DNA of 64,000 nt from Crassaminicella thermophila (GCF_008152325.1 NZ_CP042243.1:2733026-2797025), one strand, 5' to 3'; positions 9,503 through 18,592 are shown, counted from the stretch's first letter. The notes: generated from the sequence alone by a model not told the origin. Made by a program: numbers and translations.

Positions 9503-10656
9503 TAATACTCAACTTCTACGAATAAAACTTCACCTTGCTCATTTATAAAATATTTGATATAGTCATTTATCCTTATATCCTTCGGTAAGCCTATATACCC
9601 ATTTTTATATACCAAAAAACCCCTATCAAAAGTATCTATATCAGATTCTTTGGATACAAGTTGTGTATAACTATGATCTTCATTATTAATAGTAAACACT
9701 CTGTTTTGAACCCCTATAAATTTTGTTGAGACAATATCCTGCTCTGACGTAACAAAAGTATCTATATTTTCAACGCTTCCCATTATTATTTTAAAACCTC
9801 TTTTTATTAACATCTGCTCGGATGCCTTGTCTAGTATTGCTGCCATTTCAGCTAATGTTATATAAGCTTTAGGTTTAAAATATCCCTTATTGTCTCCTTT
9901 TATTATTCCTTTCTTCATTATTGCTTCAACCATAGCAATGTATGACGGTTTTATATTTTTCCAATCCCTAAGTGTGTAAATCTCTTGCAGGTATTCTCCA
10001 TGTATTGGTTTTATTTCTAGCATTCTTCCAACCCATATGGCTATTTGTTCTCGAGTTGCAGCTTGTCCCCATGTATAACTTCTTTCTATTTTTTTTCTTA
10101 ATGCAATTTCTATGTTTTGAGTTTGTTCTTCTGTAAGATATGGATCTTTCATATAAACATCCATTTTTTCTGCAACAGCTTGTTCAATTCTTTCTTTTTG
10201 TCCTTCTGATAAATTTAATATTTTAGATAATTCTTCTCTTGTAATAATGTTCTTGCTCTTTGCTACCTTTATATAGCCATCAATCCAATAATCATATGGC
10301 GAAAAAATTGTATATTTTCCTGTATCTAACTCCCTCATAAGTTTCTCTCCAACCATCTGGGCTTCATCCTCTAACCCCATAAGGCGAATTAGCAAAATAA
10401 TTGCTTCTTCTTTTGTCAATTTTTTGTCTGGATAGAATTTACTATCGCCCATTCCTCTTATTACAGACAATGCACTCATCTTATAAATAGATTTTTTAGC
10501 CCAGTGATTTTTTATGTCACTAAAAGAACAATTTTTATATAATGCTTCATAGTTTTGTACTCCAGTATAGCTATTTCCTAATCCATAGCTAATAGATTGT
10601 AGCATTAGCATAAATATGACCATAATTCCACAGAAAAAAGAAATACTTTTTTTCAT
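9502..10656 (-). CDS. S-layer homology (SLH) domain protein
   Basis: A 384-aa exported protein. A signal peptide (SISFFCGIMVIFMLMLQSIS) is followed by three SLH-type motifs: about 45-98 (FSDIKNHWAKKSIYKMSAL followed by GDSKFYPDKKLTKEEA), a more divergent one in 120-220 with ATREQIAIWVGRML, and about 230-285 (IKGDNKGYFKPKAYITLAE). SLH repeats bind secondary cell-wall polymer, so the protein should be non-covalently anchored in the wall. The C-terminal 100 residues form a beta-rich domain without a recognised family. It is convergent with the repeat-protein gene and may be part of the same surface-layer gene neighbourhood. Confidence 0.85.
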   Translation of the reverse strand: MKKSISFFCGIMVIFMLMLQSISYGLGNSYTGVQNYEALYKNCSFSDIKNHWAKKSIYKMSALSVIRGMGDSKFYPDKKLTKEEAIILLIRLMGLEDEAQMVGEKLMRELDTGKYTIFSPYDYWIDGYIKVAKSKNIITREELSKILNLSEGQKERIEQAVAEKMDVYMKDPYLTEEQTQNIEIALRKKIERSYTWGQAATREQIAIWVGRMLEIKPIHGEYLQEIYTLRDWKNIKPSYIAMVEAIMKKGIIKGDNKGYFKPKAYITLAEMAAILDKASEQMLIKRGFKIIMGSVENIDTFVTSEQDIVSTKFIGVQNRVFTINNEDHSYTQLVSKESDIDTFDRGFLVYKNGYIGLPKDIRINDYIKYFINEQGEVLFVEVEY

Positions 10657-10686
10657 CTTCTCACATCCTTATTTAATTTTATACTA

Positions 10687-10741
10687 AAGATAAACAATAT
10701 CAATATTAAAAAAAGAAATATAAAAAGATAATTGTTTATCT
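10687..10741. repeat. Dispersed intergenic repeat A, copy 1
   Basis: The AAGATAAACAATATCAATAT core followed by AAAAAAAGAAATATAAAAAGATA recurs near 40384, 44902 and 57688, and inverted at 59786. In this copy the two ends form an inverted repeat (AGATAAACAAT / ATTGTTTATCT). Confidence 0.7.
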
Positions 10742-10773
10742 ATATTTATTTCGTCAAAAGTATCCTTATTCTT

Positions 10774-10819
10774 AAATAAAAAAATACCCAAAAGATTACT
10801 CTTGAGTATTTTTTTATTT
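10774..10819 (-). terminator. Terminator of the lysine fermentation operon
   Basis: The inverted repeat AAATAAAAAAATAC / GTATTTTTTTATTT (10774-10787 and 10806-10819) lies 35 bp after the kamE stop codon, with a T run on the minus strand. Confidence 0.75.
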
Positions 10820-10853
10820 ATTTATAATTGTGGGAGATGAAAGCAATTTGTAT

Positions 10854-11630
10854 TTATTTTCCTAATGGACCTCTATCAATTAATCCTCTATTTACAATTT
10901 CATTTACTGCAAAAGATGCTACATCCTCAGCAAAAGTTCCTGTACCAAAGCCTGCATCATATCCTAATTCTTTTGCAAGCTCATGGCTGATTCTAGGACC
11001 TCCACATATTAGAACTACCTTATCTCTTATTCCTTCTGCTTCAAGTAATTCTACTAGGTTTGTAAGGTTTTGAATATGTATATCCTTTTGTGTAACAACT
11101 TGAGATACTAATAATACATCTGCATTTAATTCAATTGCCTTTGCAATAAATTCCTCATTTGGCACTTGACTTCCTAAGTTGTATGCTTCAACACCTTTGT
11201 AACGCTCAAGTCCGTAGTGTCCCGCATATCCTTTCATGTTCATTATAGCGTCAATTCCTACTGTATGAGCATCTGTTCCTGTACAAGCACCAACAATAAC
11301 AACATCTCTTTTAATGTTTTCTTTTATGAATGCTTCTACTTCATATTTGTCCATTACTTCTACATCAACTTTTGGTACTTCGATTGATGTATAGTCTACT
11401 GTATGTGTGCATTTTCCATACATAACAAACATTGTATATCCTACGCCTAGGTCTTCTGCATGAACAACAGATGGCTCTTCTAATCCCATCTTTGAAGCAA
11501 GACGTCTGGCAGCTTCTTTTGCTTCTTCTCCACATGGTACTGGAAGTGTAAAGCATAGTTGTACCATTCCATCATTCATTGTATCTCCATATGGTTTAAC
11601 TTTTGTTAAATCTAATTGGTTTGTTGCCAT
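10854..11630 (-). CDS. kamE: Lysine 5,6-aminomutase beta subunit
   Basis: The 258-aa small subunit of the adenosylcobalamin- and PLP-dependent enzyme that moves the terminal amino group of D-lysine or L-beta-lysine during lysine fermentation. The cobalamin-binding D-x-H-x-x-G motif is intact (DAHTVG, His122), and Lys133 in MNMKGYAGHYG sits exactly 11 residues later, matching the His133/Lys144 pair known in the Clostridium sticklandii enzyme (axial cobalt ligand and PLP lysine). The Rossmann half (ADVLLVSQVVTQKDIHIQNL followed by VVLICGGPRI) is complete. Its ATG overlaps the kamD stop by one base (TAATG), so translation is coupled. It is the last gene of the operon. Confidence 0.96.
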   Translation of the reverse strand: MATNQLDLTKVKPYGDTMNDGMVQLCFTLPVPCGEEAKEAARRLASKMGLEEPSVVHAEDLGVGYTMFVMYGKCTHTVDYTSIEVPKVDVEVMDKYEVEAFIKENIKRDVVIVGACTGTDAHTVGIDAIMNMKGYAGHYGLERYKGVEAYNLGSQVPNEEFIAKAIELNADVLLVSQVVTQKDIHIQNLTNLVELLEAEGIRDKVVLICGGPRISHELAKELGYDAGFGTGTFAEDVASFAVNEIVNRGLIDRGPLGK

Positions 11631-12463
11631 TATCTTGCACCTCCTAACATCAATTCAATAAATGGATTGAAGTATTTTTCATCTTTTTGTGTAACACCTT
11701 CAAGCCCTTTTCCACCATCCATTGCTCTTTTTACACCTGCAAACTTACCTTGAGCAATTGTTTCAAAGATTCCTTCTTTTTCAATTTCTTCTAGCATATC
11801 TGCAGCCTCTTTTAATACTTTTTGTGCTCTTTTTTGGATTATTCCATCTTCTTTAAACTGGATTTCACTAGAAATCTCTCTTGCATTATTAAATATATAT
11901 TTAGCATTTTCAATAGATAAAGCTCTATCTTGAAGTAATGGTGTATGAATTGCTTCTGTTAACATTCCTAGAAGCTGTATACTTTGGTTTGTCATAATAG
12001 CTACCATGTTGAATAGTGCATCTTGAATATGTCCTTTGTAGATGTTTCCTGTCATAAATTTTGTAGGTGGCATATATTTTAATGGTGCATTTGGGAATAT
12101 TTCTCTTGCCATTTGTGCTTGTGCAAGCTCATATAAAAATCCATTTTTTATATCTGGATTCATTTCGAATGCATGACCAAGTCCCATTTGTTCTTCTGGA
12201 AGACCTGCAAATAATGCAAATTGTTCATTAATGAACTGAGAAGCAAGTACTGTATGTGCTTCTTCTACTGCATCGGCAGTTGTTAGGTAGTTATCTTCTC
12301 CAGTGTTTATAATAACGCCTGCGTATCCATTTATAATTCTTGAGAAGTATTGGTCTATAAGTGTCCTTTGGATATTAATATCTCTAAAAAGAATTCCGTA
12401 TAAAGCATCATTTAACATTACATCTAGTCTTTCCATAGCACCCATCGCTGCAATCTCTGGCAT
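11630..12463 (-). CDS. kamD: Lysine 5,6-aminomutase alpha subunit, C-terminal part (frameshifted gene)
   Basis: These 277 residues from MPEIAAMGAMERLDVML match the distal half of KamD, the large subunit that completes the TIM-barrel active site (for example INTGEDNYLTTADAVEEAHT and the end YFNPFIELMLGGAR). The reading frame continues in the preceding ORF after a one-base shift, and the bridging codons read GKYIRLCNYCSGLC when one A is removed. The ATG used here is an internal methionine of the normal protein with only a weak AGGA upstream, so independent translation is doubtful. Both halves look otherwise intact, which implies a very recent mutation or an assembly indel. Confidence 0.85.
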   Translation of the reverse strand: MPEIAAMGAMERLDVMLNDALYGILFRDINIQRTLIDQYFSRIINGYAGVIINTGEDNYLTTADAVEEAHTVLASQFINEQFALFAGLPEEQMGLGHAFEMNPDIKNGFLYELAQAQMAREIFPNAPLKYMPPTKFMTGNIYKGHIQDALFNMVAIMTNQSIQLLGMLTEAIHTPLLQDRALSIENAKYIFNNAREISSEIQFKEDGIIQKRAQKVLKEAADMLEEIEKEGIFETIAQGKFAGVKRAMDGGKGLEGVTQKDEKYFNPFIELMLGGAR

Positions 12464-12491
12464 ACATAATCCTGAACAATAGTTACATAAT

Positions 12492-13187
12492 CTAATGTAT
12501 TTTTCCTATTTCCTGACCTACTTCATCTAATGCTTTTCTCATTATTTTGAAGTTTTCTTGTGTAGCATAAGTTCCACCGAAACCTTCTGTAGTTGGACCA
12601 TATGGTACATAGTCAAGTAAGCTTTGTCCAGTAGTTCTAATTACAGCAATAATATCTGCTCCTTGTCTTGCAGCAGCTTGCGCCTGAAGTACATCTTCAT
12701 AAATATTACCAGTTGCAACAATTACGTATAAATAAGGTCTTGATCCTTCTCCTAACGTATTTAAAAATTCATCTCTTTTTTCTCTGTTTTTCTTGATTCT
12801 TTCAACCATTTTTTCTGCAAGAACTTTTATTTTTTCTTTTATTTTTTCTTCATCTGCTAATGGAACTTTTGTTAAATCAATTTCTCCTCTTGCAACCATT
12901 TCAGCAATTTCTTGAGGTGTCTTTCCTGTATGAATCATTGCATTTCCAATCCAGTAAGCAGCTCCTAATCCTAAGCCGCCACCTTCTTTTATATTATCTA
13001 CTACAACATTTGGAAGCGGTGTATCAATTTCATCCACTCCATCTATTTCTAAAAGTCTAGCAACAGTTCTTTCTACTGCTACTGTCGTATGTTTATCAAT
13101 AAATCTTTGTGTATCTTCTGCAATTTTTCTCGCAGAACTTCTTGCCTTATCAATAAGACCTTGGTCTAGATTTAACTTGCTCTGCAT
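12492..13187 (-). CDS. kamD: Lysine 5,6-aminomutase alpha subunit, N-terminal part (frameshifted gene)
   Basis: This part encodes the first 231 residues of KamD, from a good start (AAAGGGGGAG upstream). It contains well-conserved family stretches (AGRKIAEDTQ-like start, IREGGGLGLGAAYWIGNAMI-like region, VIVATGNIYEDVLQAQAAAR and TTGQSLLDYVPYGPTTEGFG). It ends prematurely as GQEIGKIH, where the family continues GKYIRLCNYCSGLCMPEIAA; the missing residues are encoded in the next frame. The full gene would be about 520 codons (11630-13187). If the frameshift is real, the lysine pathway is blocked at the 5,6-aminomutase step. Confidence 0.85.
   Translation of the reverse strand: MQSKLNLDQGLIDKARSSARKIAEDTQRFIDKHTTVAVERTVARLLEIDGVDEIDTPLPNVVVDNIKEGGGLGLGAAYWIGNAMIHTGKTPQEIAEMVARGEIDLTKVPLADEEKIKEKIKVLAEKMVERIKKNREKRDEFLNTLGEGSRPYLYVIVATGNIYEDVLQAQAAARQGADIIAVIRTTGQSLLDYVPYGPTTEGFGGTYATQENFKIMRKALDEVGQEIGKIH
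12500..12504 (-). other. Frameshift site in kamD
   Basis: A run of five A on the coding strand (GGA AAA ATA CAT TAG). With four A the frame reads GGA AAA TAC ATT AGA, giving GKYIR and joining the two kamD halves without loss. This is a single-base insertion in a homopolymer. Confidence 0.85.
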
Positions 13188-13207
13188 AATTTCTCCCCCT
13201 TTTTATT

Positions 13208-13262
13208 AGTTAGCAGTTAGCCCTTAGCAGTTAGCTTTAGGCTTAAACACTAACGGCTAACG
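13208..13262. repeat. GTTAGC-type short repeat cluster with hairpin
   Basis: Between kamD and kamC there are several direct copies of AGTTAGC/TTAGCAGTTAG and an inverted copy (13224-13234 against 13250-13260, 10 of 11 matching). It resembles a decayed REP-like hairpin and leaves kamD only a short, RBS-containing leader. Confidence 0.6.
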
Positions 13263-13263
13263 G

Positions 13264-14895
13264 TTAACATTTTTCTAAATGGCTTTCCGCCTCTTTTAGC
13301 AATACTTCCTGAAGACCCATAAGACGAGCAATATTTATTGCATCTCTTGGAACTTTATTTTTGTTTTTCACTTCAATCAAACGATAATCCATGTATTTGT
13401 GTACAATTTCTATACCAAATTCACATTGGCTTTCTATTTCTTGTTTTAAAGTTTCATAATCAATTCCTTCAAGACCCTTTACCTGTAAGTGATAAACTTC
13501 TTCATCATCTGTTAGTCCATCAAAATGAGATGTAACAACTGTTATAGTATTTTTATTCTTAAGGAAATTTATAATTGCTTTTGATATAGCATATCCCTCC
13601 GCAGGATTTGTTCCTCTTGCTAATTCATCTATTAATATAAGACCTCTTTCATTTACTCTCTCAATAATTTTTTTAATCTCTAATATTTCTGCTCCGAATG
13701 TACTAAGCCCCATATCTGTTGACTGCAAATCTCCTAATGAGAAAAATATATAATCCTTTAATGAAAAAGTCATTGCTTTTGCAGGAACAAAAAGTCCATA
13801 TTGAGCCATAGCACTTAATATTCCAATTAGTTTAAGAGAAATTGTCTTTCCTCCCATATTTGCACCTGTAATACAGGTTACACCTTTTTTTAAATTTACT
13901 GTAATAGGTGTAAATTCCTTTCCCTGCTTTCGAAGTGTGTCAGCTACTTTTATATGTCTACCTTCTACAATGTGAAGTTTTTCAACATCTGAAACTTGAG
14001 GTTTTACCCCTTTCATACCTACTGCTAGATATCCTTTGGCTATGAGTAAGTCTAGTGCACCAATAGCTTTTATATTCCTATAAAAATCGTCAAGCTTCTT
14101 TTTAAGCTCTTGTGTTAATTGCGTACGTACAATAAATTCCTCTTCTTCTTCTTGAAGCTTTAGTTCATCTAACTCTTTAAACTTTTCATCTAAACTTTCA
14201 TCAAGTTTTACTTTAAAAGTAATATTCATGTAAGTTTCTGAACTATAGATAAGTCCTTTACATTTTTCTAAAGCTTCAACCATTTCACGATTACTTTTGT
14301 TTACTAAAACTTCACCATTTGGTCTTATTTTTATATTCAATTCTTTTTGCAAAGCTTCTCTTGCTTCCTTTTTAGAACGATGAATTTGGCTTTCAATATC
14401 TTTTATTTTTTTTCTTATTGTTTGTAATTTTTTAGAGTAAGCGTCATAAATGTAGAATGTATTGACGCCACTTTTTTCAGGATCTAATAGATCCATTAGG
14501 CTAGGCATAGGCATAATTTTTAAATTTTTAGGCACATTCCATTTTAACTTCTTTAAAAGATCGTCTAATTTTAAAAGGAAGAACAAAAAGCTTTTAATTT
14601 CAAATAATTCTACTGTACTTAACACTTCATCTTCTTCGATTCTCTTAAAAGAACCTCTTAAATCTTTAATATGTTTAAAAATACTACGCATTTCCACAAA
14701 AGTATATCTGTGCTTTTCAAGTAAACTTACTACCTTTTCAATTCGATTATATTCTTCTAAAAGAAATTCTTTCTCTTCTCTTAAGAAGGGTTTCATCTCT
14801 TTTTTGCATTGTTCGCCATAAGGAGTATATACAGTAATTCTGTTAAAAATATAATCAAGTTCTAGATTTTGAAATACTCTTTCTGAGATAAACAT
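13264..14895 (-). CDS. kamC: MutS-like ATPase, lysine 5,6-aminomutase reactivase subunit
   Basis: A 543-aa protein with the MutS ATPase core: Walker A GANMGGKTISL near residue 345, then STDMGLSTFGAEI (the MutS ST motif) and Walker B LILIDELARGTNPAEG. The N-terminal half is helical and lacks the mismatch-recognition and connector domains of true MutS. In lysine-fermenting clostridia and fusobacteria a MutS-like gene always accompanies the aminomutase genes and is assigned to reactivation of the B12 enzyme (KamB/KamC pair). The gene starts 2 nt after kamB, with GGCGGTGAG upstream. The kamB/kamC letter assignment follows current database usage and is less certain than the family call. Confidence 0.85.
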   Translation of the reverse strand: MFISERVFQNLELDYIFNRITVYTPYGEQCKKEMKPFLREEKEFLLEEYNRIEKVVSLLEKHRYTFVEMRSIFKHIKDLRGSFKRIEEDEVLSTVELFEIKSFLFFLLKLDDLLKKLKWNVPKNLKIMPMPSLMDLLDPEKSGVNTFYIYDAYSKKLQTIRKKIKDIESQIHRSKKEAREALQKELNIKIRPNGEVLVNKSNREMVEALEKCKGLIYSSETYMNITFKVKLDESLDEKFKELDELKLQEEEEEFIVRTQLTQELKKKLDDFYRNIKAIGALDLLIAKGYLAVGMKGVKPQVSDVEKLHIVEGRHIKVADTLRKQGKEFTPITVNLKKGVTCITGANMGGKTISLKLIGILSAMAQYGLFVPAKAMTFSLKDYIFFSLGDLQSTDMGLSTFGAEILEIKKIIERVNERGLILIDELARGTNPAEGYAISKAIINFLKNKNTITVVTSHFDGLTDDEEVYHLQVKGLEGIDYETLKQEIESQCEFGIEIVHKYMDYRLIEVKNKNKVPRDAINIARLMGLQEVLLKEAESHLEKC

Positions 14896-14897
14896 AT

Positions 14898-15932
14898 TTA
14901 CTCACCGCCTAACACAACATCGAAAACAGGAATTGGATTTAAAAATTCTCTCATTTTTGTTAAAAACTCTTCTGGTTGATAATAATATCCTTGAGGTGCA
15001 TAAGGGTTAACTGTTACAGCTAATGGATCAATTTTATCTATTACTTGAATATGAATGCCGGCTTTTTTGAAAAACATCCAATCTCTTGATGAAATAAATA
15101 TTTTTGTGGCATCTTTCACAATAAAGGTAACACTTTTGTATTTGCGTGTTGTCTGGATTATCTTTTTTAATGTATTACTTACCAAAGATCCTCCAATAAC
15201 TACGTATTTTGCATTATCTTTTATAGCTCTTCCTATAATATCTCCACTATTTAAGGCTGTTTTAATATTCAGTGGTACTACTTCATTTTGTTCGTCAATA
15301 ATAGCGTAGCCATCCTCTTTCATAATAGCATCAGCTAAATCTCTAATCTGATCATCTTGAATTTGTGGCAAGGAAAACAATTGTACTTGGTGCATAGTAC
15401 TTTCTATAACCTTATTCATATCTCTGCTCAATACTGCTCCAGTGGCTAGTATTGTAGCCTCTGTTACAGATGGAGAAGCAGAAGACATACGGTCTAAGGC
15501 ACCATCTACAATGACTAAACTTGCTCCATATGCTAAAAGTTTATCTGATACAAGTTTCATGTCACGATTTGTATTAGGGCCTGCGATCTGCACATATCCA
15601 GAGGTTTTGGCCTGCACAATAACAATCCTTCCCATAGATGTATTGATATTAGTTACTTCCAAAATTTCTAATCTTGCTTCTGTATATTTGAAAGTTCCCT
15701 CTGTAGTTGCAATCAAAGTGCCTTCCTCTACATAAATCATTGGTTTTTCTGTATTGGTGACCAGATCCTGATTTTCTCCATCTCTCCCTGTAGAAGTAAT
15801 ACCAATGCGAATATTTCTTTCCATTGCTTCATCAATCAATTGGTTCAATGTTACCGTTTTACCAGCATTCTTTGCCATTCCAACAACTGAAATGATTTTG
15901 TATTTATTTTGTATTAAATCCATTAGCTGCAT
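14898..15932 (-). CDS. kamB: Lysine 5,6-aminomutase reactivase subunit with P-loop
   Basis: A 344-aa protein opening with a P-loop (SVVGMAKNAGKTVTLNQL, GKT at 24-26), followed by TSTGRDGEN and a beta-rich nucleotide-binding fold. This matches the conserved companion of the MutS-like protein in lysine-fermentation loci. The pair is thought to exchange damaged or inactive cobalamin on the 5,6-aminomutase at the cost of ATP. The start ATG has AGGGGG 8 nt upstream. It sits between kamA and kamC in the same operon, which supports the assignment; biochemical function is inferred from that context. Confidence 0.8.
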   Translation of the reverse strand: MQLMDLIQNKYKIISVVGMAKNAGKTVTLNQLIDEAMERNIRIGITSTGRDGENQDLVTNTEKPMIYVEEGTLIATTEGTFKYTEARLEILEVTNINTSMGRIVIVQAKTSGYVQIAGPNTNRDMKLVSDKLLAYGASLVIVDGALDRMSSASPSVTEATILATGAVLSRDMNKVIESTMHQVQLFSLPQIQDDQIRDLADAIMKEDGYAIIDEQNEVVPLNIKTALNSGDIIGRAIKDNAKYVVIGGSLVSNTLKKIIQTTRKYKSVTFIVKDATKIFISSRDWMFFKKAGIHIQVIDKIDPLAVTVNPYAPQGYYYQPEEFLTKMREFLNPIPVFDVVLGGE

Positions 15933-15960
15933 TAAGTTTTCCCCCTTGAAAAAGGTTATC

Positions 15961-15983
15961 TGTTAGGGTTATACCCCCTAACA
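15961..15983. repeat. Small hairpin between kamA and kamB
   Basis: TGTTAGGG / CCCTAACA (8-bp arms, 7-nt loop) in the 77-bp intergenic gap. There is no T run, so it is more likely an mRNA-processing or stabilising hairpin than a terminator. Confidence 0.45.
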
Positions 15984-16009
15984 TCTAACACTTTACAATA
16001 AACTCATTT

Positions 16010-17263
16010 TTACTCGTGATGTCCTCTTTTCTTTCTATCAAGATCTGTTGGCTCAAGTGCTACTTGATTTCCTTGTAATAATCCTCCTACACCAGTAATT
16101 TTGTGTTCTCTTTCAGCTTTACATACTGGACAGTTGCACTCATCTTTATATGGAGCAGGCTCCGTATAAGTTGTAATAACTCCTTCAAAGTTTCTAAGTA
16201 CTACTCTTTTTGGAGATTGAGAAACCACGTATTGAGGCATTACTGGAGTTTTTCCACCTCCGCCAGGAGCGTCAACAACAAATGTTGGTACTGCATATCC
16301 TGAAGTATGTCCTCTTAATCCTTCAATTATTTCGATTCCTTTAGAAACTGTTGTTCTGAAGTGTTCAATACCCATTGAAAGGTCACATTGATATATGTAA
16401 TATGGTCTTACTCTATTTTTAACAAGCTTGTGTACTAACTCTCTCATTACATGTACGCAGTCATTTACTCCTCTTAATAATACAGATTGATTTCCTAGAG
16501 GAATCCCTGCATCTGCTAAAAGTTTTAATGCTTTCTCTGCTTCTGGTGTCATTTCTTTTCCATGGTTAAAGTGTGTATTTAACCAAATTGGATGATATTT
16601 TTTAAGCATATTTACAAGCTCTGGTGTAATTCTTTGTGGTAATACAACAGGAGTTCTTGATCCTATTCTTACAATATCAACATGTGGAATTTCTCTTAAT
16701 TTCTTGATGATATATTCTAATGTTTCATCACTTACAAGAAGTGCATCTCCACCAGATAATAACACGTCTCTTACCTGTGGAGTATTTTTTATGTATTCAA
16801 TTGCCTTATCAATTCTTTCCATTGGCATTGCATCATCTTTTTGACCTGCAAATCTTCTTCTTGTACAGTGACGGCAATACATTGAACACATATCTGTAAT
16901 TAAAAGAAGCACTCTATCTGGATATCTGTGTGTAAGTCCTGGTACTGGAGAATCTTCATCTTCATGAAGTGGGTCTTCCATATCTGCATCACTCTTATAT
17001 GTTTCATAAAGTGTTGGTACTGCTTGCTTTCTTACTGGACAGTTTGGATCATCAACATCCATTAATGATGCATAGTATGGTGTAATTCCCATTCTTAACG
17101 TTTCTAACGATTTTCTTATTCCTTCTTCTTCCTCTTGTGTAATATTAATTACTTTCTTTAAATCTTCTACAGTAGTTATTCTATTTCTTACTTGCCAGTG
17201 CCAGTCATTCCACTGCTCATCTGTTACGTTTTTCCATAATTCTATTTCTTTGTAGTTTCTCAT
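16010..17263 (-). CDS. kamA: Lysine 2,3-aminomutase
   Basis: A 417-aa radical-SAM, PLP-dependent enzyme converting L-lysine to L-beta-lysine, the first step of lysine fermentation. The 4Fe-4S motif CSMYCRHC uses Cys126, Cys130 and Cys133, one residue off the Clostridium subterminale numbering. The SAM-binding LSGGDALL, the PLP-lysine region DAPGGGGKTPVMPQY and the zinc-binding C-terminal CNCPVC are all present. Length is typical. It has a strong GGAGG upstream of the ATG and is the second gene of the operon after kdd. Confidence 0.97.
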   Translation of the reverse strand: MRNYKEIELWKNVTDEQWNDWHWQVRNRITTVEDLKKVINITQEEEEGIRKSLETLRMGITPYYASLMDVDDPNCPVRKQAVPTLYETYKSDADMEDPLHEDEDSPVPGLTHRYPDRVLLLITDMCSMYCRHCTRRRFAGQKDDAMPMERIDKAIEYIKNTPQVRDVLLSGGDALLVSDETLEYIIKKLREIPHVDIVRIGSRTPVVLPQRITPELVNMLKKYHPIWLNTHFNHGKEMTPEAEKALKLLADAGIPLGNQSVLLRGVNDCVHVMRELVHKLVKNRVRPYYIYQCDLSMGIEHFRTTVSKGIEIIEGLRGHTSGYAVPTFVVDAPGGGGKTPVMPQYVVSQSPKRVVLRNFEGVITTYTEPAPYKDECNCPVCKAEREHKITGVGGLLQGNQVALEPTDLDRKKRGHHE

Positions 17264-17337
17264 TAAGCAAAAACCTCCTTATTTTTTATGTATTTTATAT
17301 AATTTCCCAGCTGCCCCTCTCAAATACAGCTATTTTA

Positions 17338-18375
17338 TTAAGCATATAATTCTTCGTATATTTCTCTTAATTCTTTGCTTTCTCTCATGATTTGAAGAGT
17401 TACTTCTGCATGACCCTTTGTATAACCATTTCCAACAATCATTGTTACGTCAGAACCAACACCTTCAGCTCCAAGTGCTGCTTTTGTAAAGCTTGTTGCC
17501 ATACTAAAGAAGTAAATTACTCCATCATTTTTAGTCGCTAAAATACTAGTCATTTCAGTATCAGGAACATTTACGTTGTTGATTGTTACATCTGCCATTT
17601 TTCCATTTGTTATTTCTTTAACTTTTTCCATTACTTCAACTGGCTTTGTAGCATCTGCAGCAATATAAACATCTGCAACATTTGCTCTTTTTGCAATCTC
17701 TAAAGATCTTTCACTATGTCCTAAGCAGATTACTTTACCAGTAACCCCTGCTCTTCTCTTAGCTTCATAGCAGCATAGCATTCCTGATTTACCAGCTCCA
17801 CCGATTACTAATACTGTGTCTCCTGGTTTAACTAATTTTGCAGTTTGTGCTGGTGCTCCTGCAACATCAAGTGCTGATAATGCAAGGTTCTCTGGAATAT
17901 CATCTGGAAGTACTGCATATATTCCTGATTCGAATAAAATTGCTTTTCCTTTAATATCCACTTGATCAATATCTTTTCTTACTTCTAATATTTCATCAAT
18001 TCTAAGAGGAGTTAATGAAAGAGATACTAATGTAGCAATTTTATCTCCAACTTTAAGATCTGTTTTTCCTTCAAGTGCTGGTCCTATTTTTTCAACAGTT
18101 CCGATTAGCATACCACCAGAACCTGTTACAGGGTTTTGATGCTTACCTCTCTCAGCAACAATTCCTAACATTATTTCTTTAATTTTTTCTACATCTCCCT
18201 CTGCTTGGTTTTTAATTTGTGTAAAACTTGCAGAGTCCACATTTAATGTTTGTACATCAATTAAAATCTCATTATCATAGATTTCCATTGTGTTATCAAT
18301 TTTTTTTGCTGGTTGTGGAAGAGCTCCTTTTGGCTCAATTACTCTGTGTGTTCCGAAAGGACATCCTTTTTTCAT
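17338..18375 (-). CDS. kdd: L-erythro-3,5-diaminohexanoate dehydrogenase
   Basis: A 345-aa NAD(P)-dependent oxidative deaminase acting after the two aminomutases (3,5-diaminohexanoate to 5-amino-3-oxohexanoate). It starts MKKGCPFGTHRVIEPKGALP, typical for Kdd, and has a Rossmann nucleotide-binding loop VLVIGGAGKSGML. It leads the operon directly behind the sigma-54 promoter, with GGGGG before the ATG. The downstream pathway genes kce (cleavage enzyme) and kal (ammonia lyase) are not in this window. Confidence 0.95.
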   Translation of the reverse strand: MKKGCPFGTHRVIEPKGALPQPAKKIDNTMEIYDNEILIDVQTLNVDSASFTQIKNQAEGDVEKIKEIMLGIVAERGKHQNPVTGSGGMLIGTVEKIGPALEGKTDLKVGDKIATLVSLSLTPLRIDEILEVRKDIDQVDIKGKAILFESGIYAVLPDDIPENLALSALDVAGAPAQTAKLVKPGDTVLVIGGAGKSGMLCCYEAKRRAGVTGKVICLGHSERSLEIAKRANVADVYIAADATKPVEVMEKVKEITNGKMADVTINNVNVPDTEMTSILATKNDGVIYFFSMATSFTKAALGAEGVGSDVTMIVGNGYTKGHAEVTLQIMRESKELREIYEELYA

Positions 18376-18456
18376 ATTAATTTCCCCCTTTATATTTTAT
18401 ACTTTTATAATCGTATTTTTATTAATCGATATTTTTTCATATCGCTTATATATTAA

Positions 18457-18472
18457 AGCAAATACTGTGCCA
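18457..18472 (-). promoter_or_regulatory. Sigma-54 (-24/-12) promoter of the lysine operon
   Basis: On the minus strand: TGGCAC, AGTAT, TTGCT. The GG and GC dinucleotides are separated by exactly 10 nt, the diagnostic sigma-54 spacing. It lies about 82 bp upstream of kdd, consistent with the adjacent sigma-54 activator gene. Confidence 0.88.
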
Positions 18473-18489
18473 AATTAATTTTTATCTAA

Positions 18490-18545
18490 ATAAAAAAACA
18501 TAAAAACCTCTATTTAACTAGTGTTTAGAGATTTTTATGTTTCTC
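18490..18545 (-). terminator. Terminator of the sigma-54 activator gene
   Basis: The inverted repeat AACATAAAAACCTCTA / TAGAGATTTTTATGTT is followed on the minus strand by TTTTTTTATTT. It insulates the kdd promoter from read-through. Confidence 0.8.
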
Positions 18546-18592
18546 ACTACAGGAAAAGGTTTTCCATTTCTTATAAAAAAACTTCTTTTTTG

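Noticed and set aside
12495-12510. Programmed ribosomal frameshift in kamD
   Set aside because: Restoring the frame needs a +1 slip on AAA-A. No -1 slippery heptamer, stimulatory hairpin or internal Shine-Dalgarno is evident, and family members are read in one frame. A mutation or sequence error is simpler.
13208-13262. CRISPR-like array
   Set aside because: The repeated units are only 7-11 bp with no regular spacers; this is a decayed REP-like hairpin cluster.
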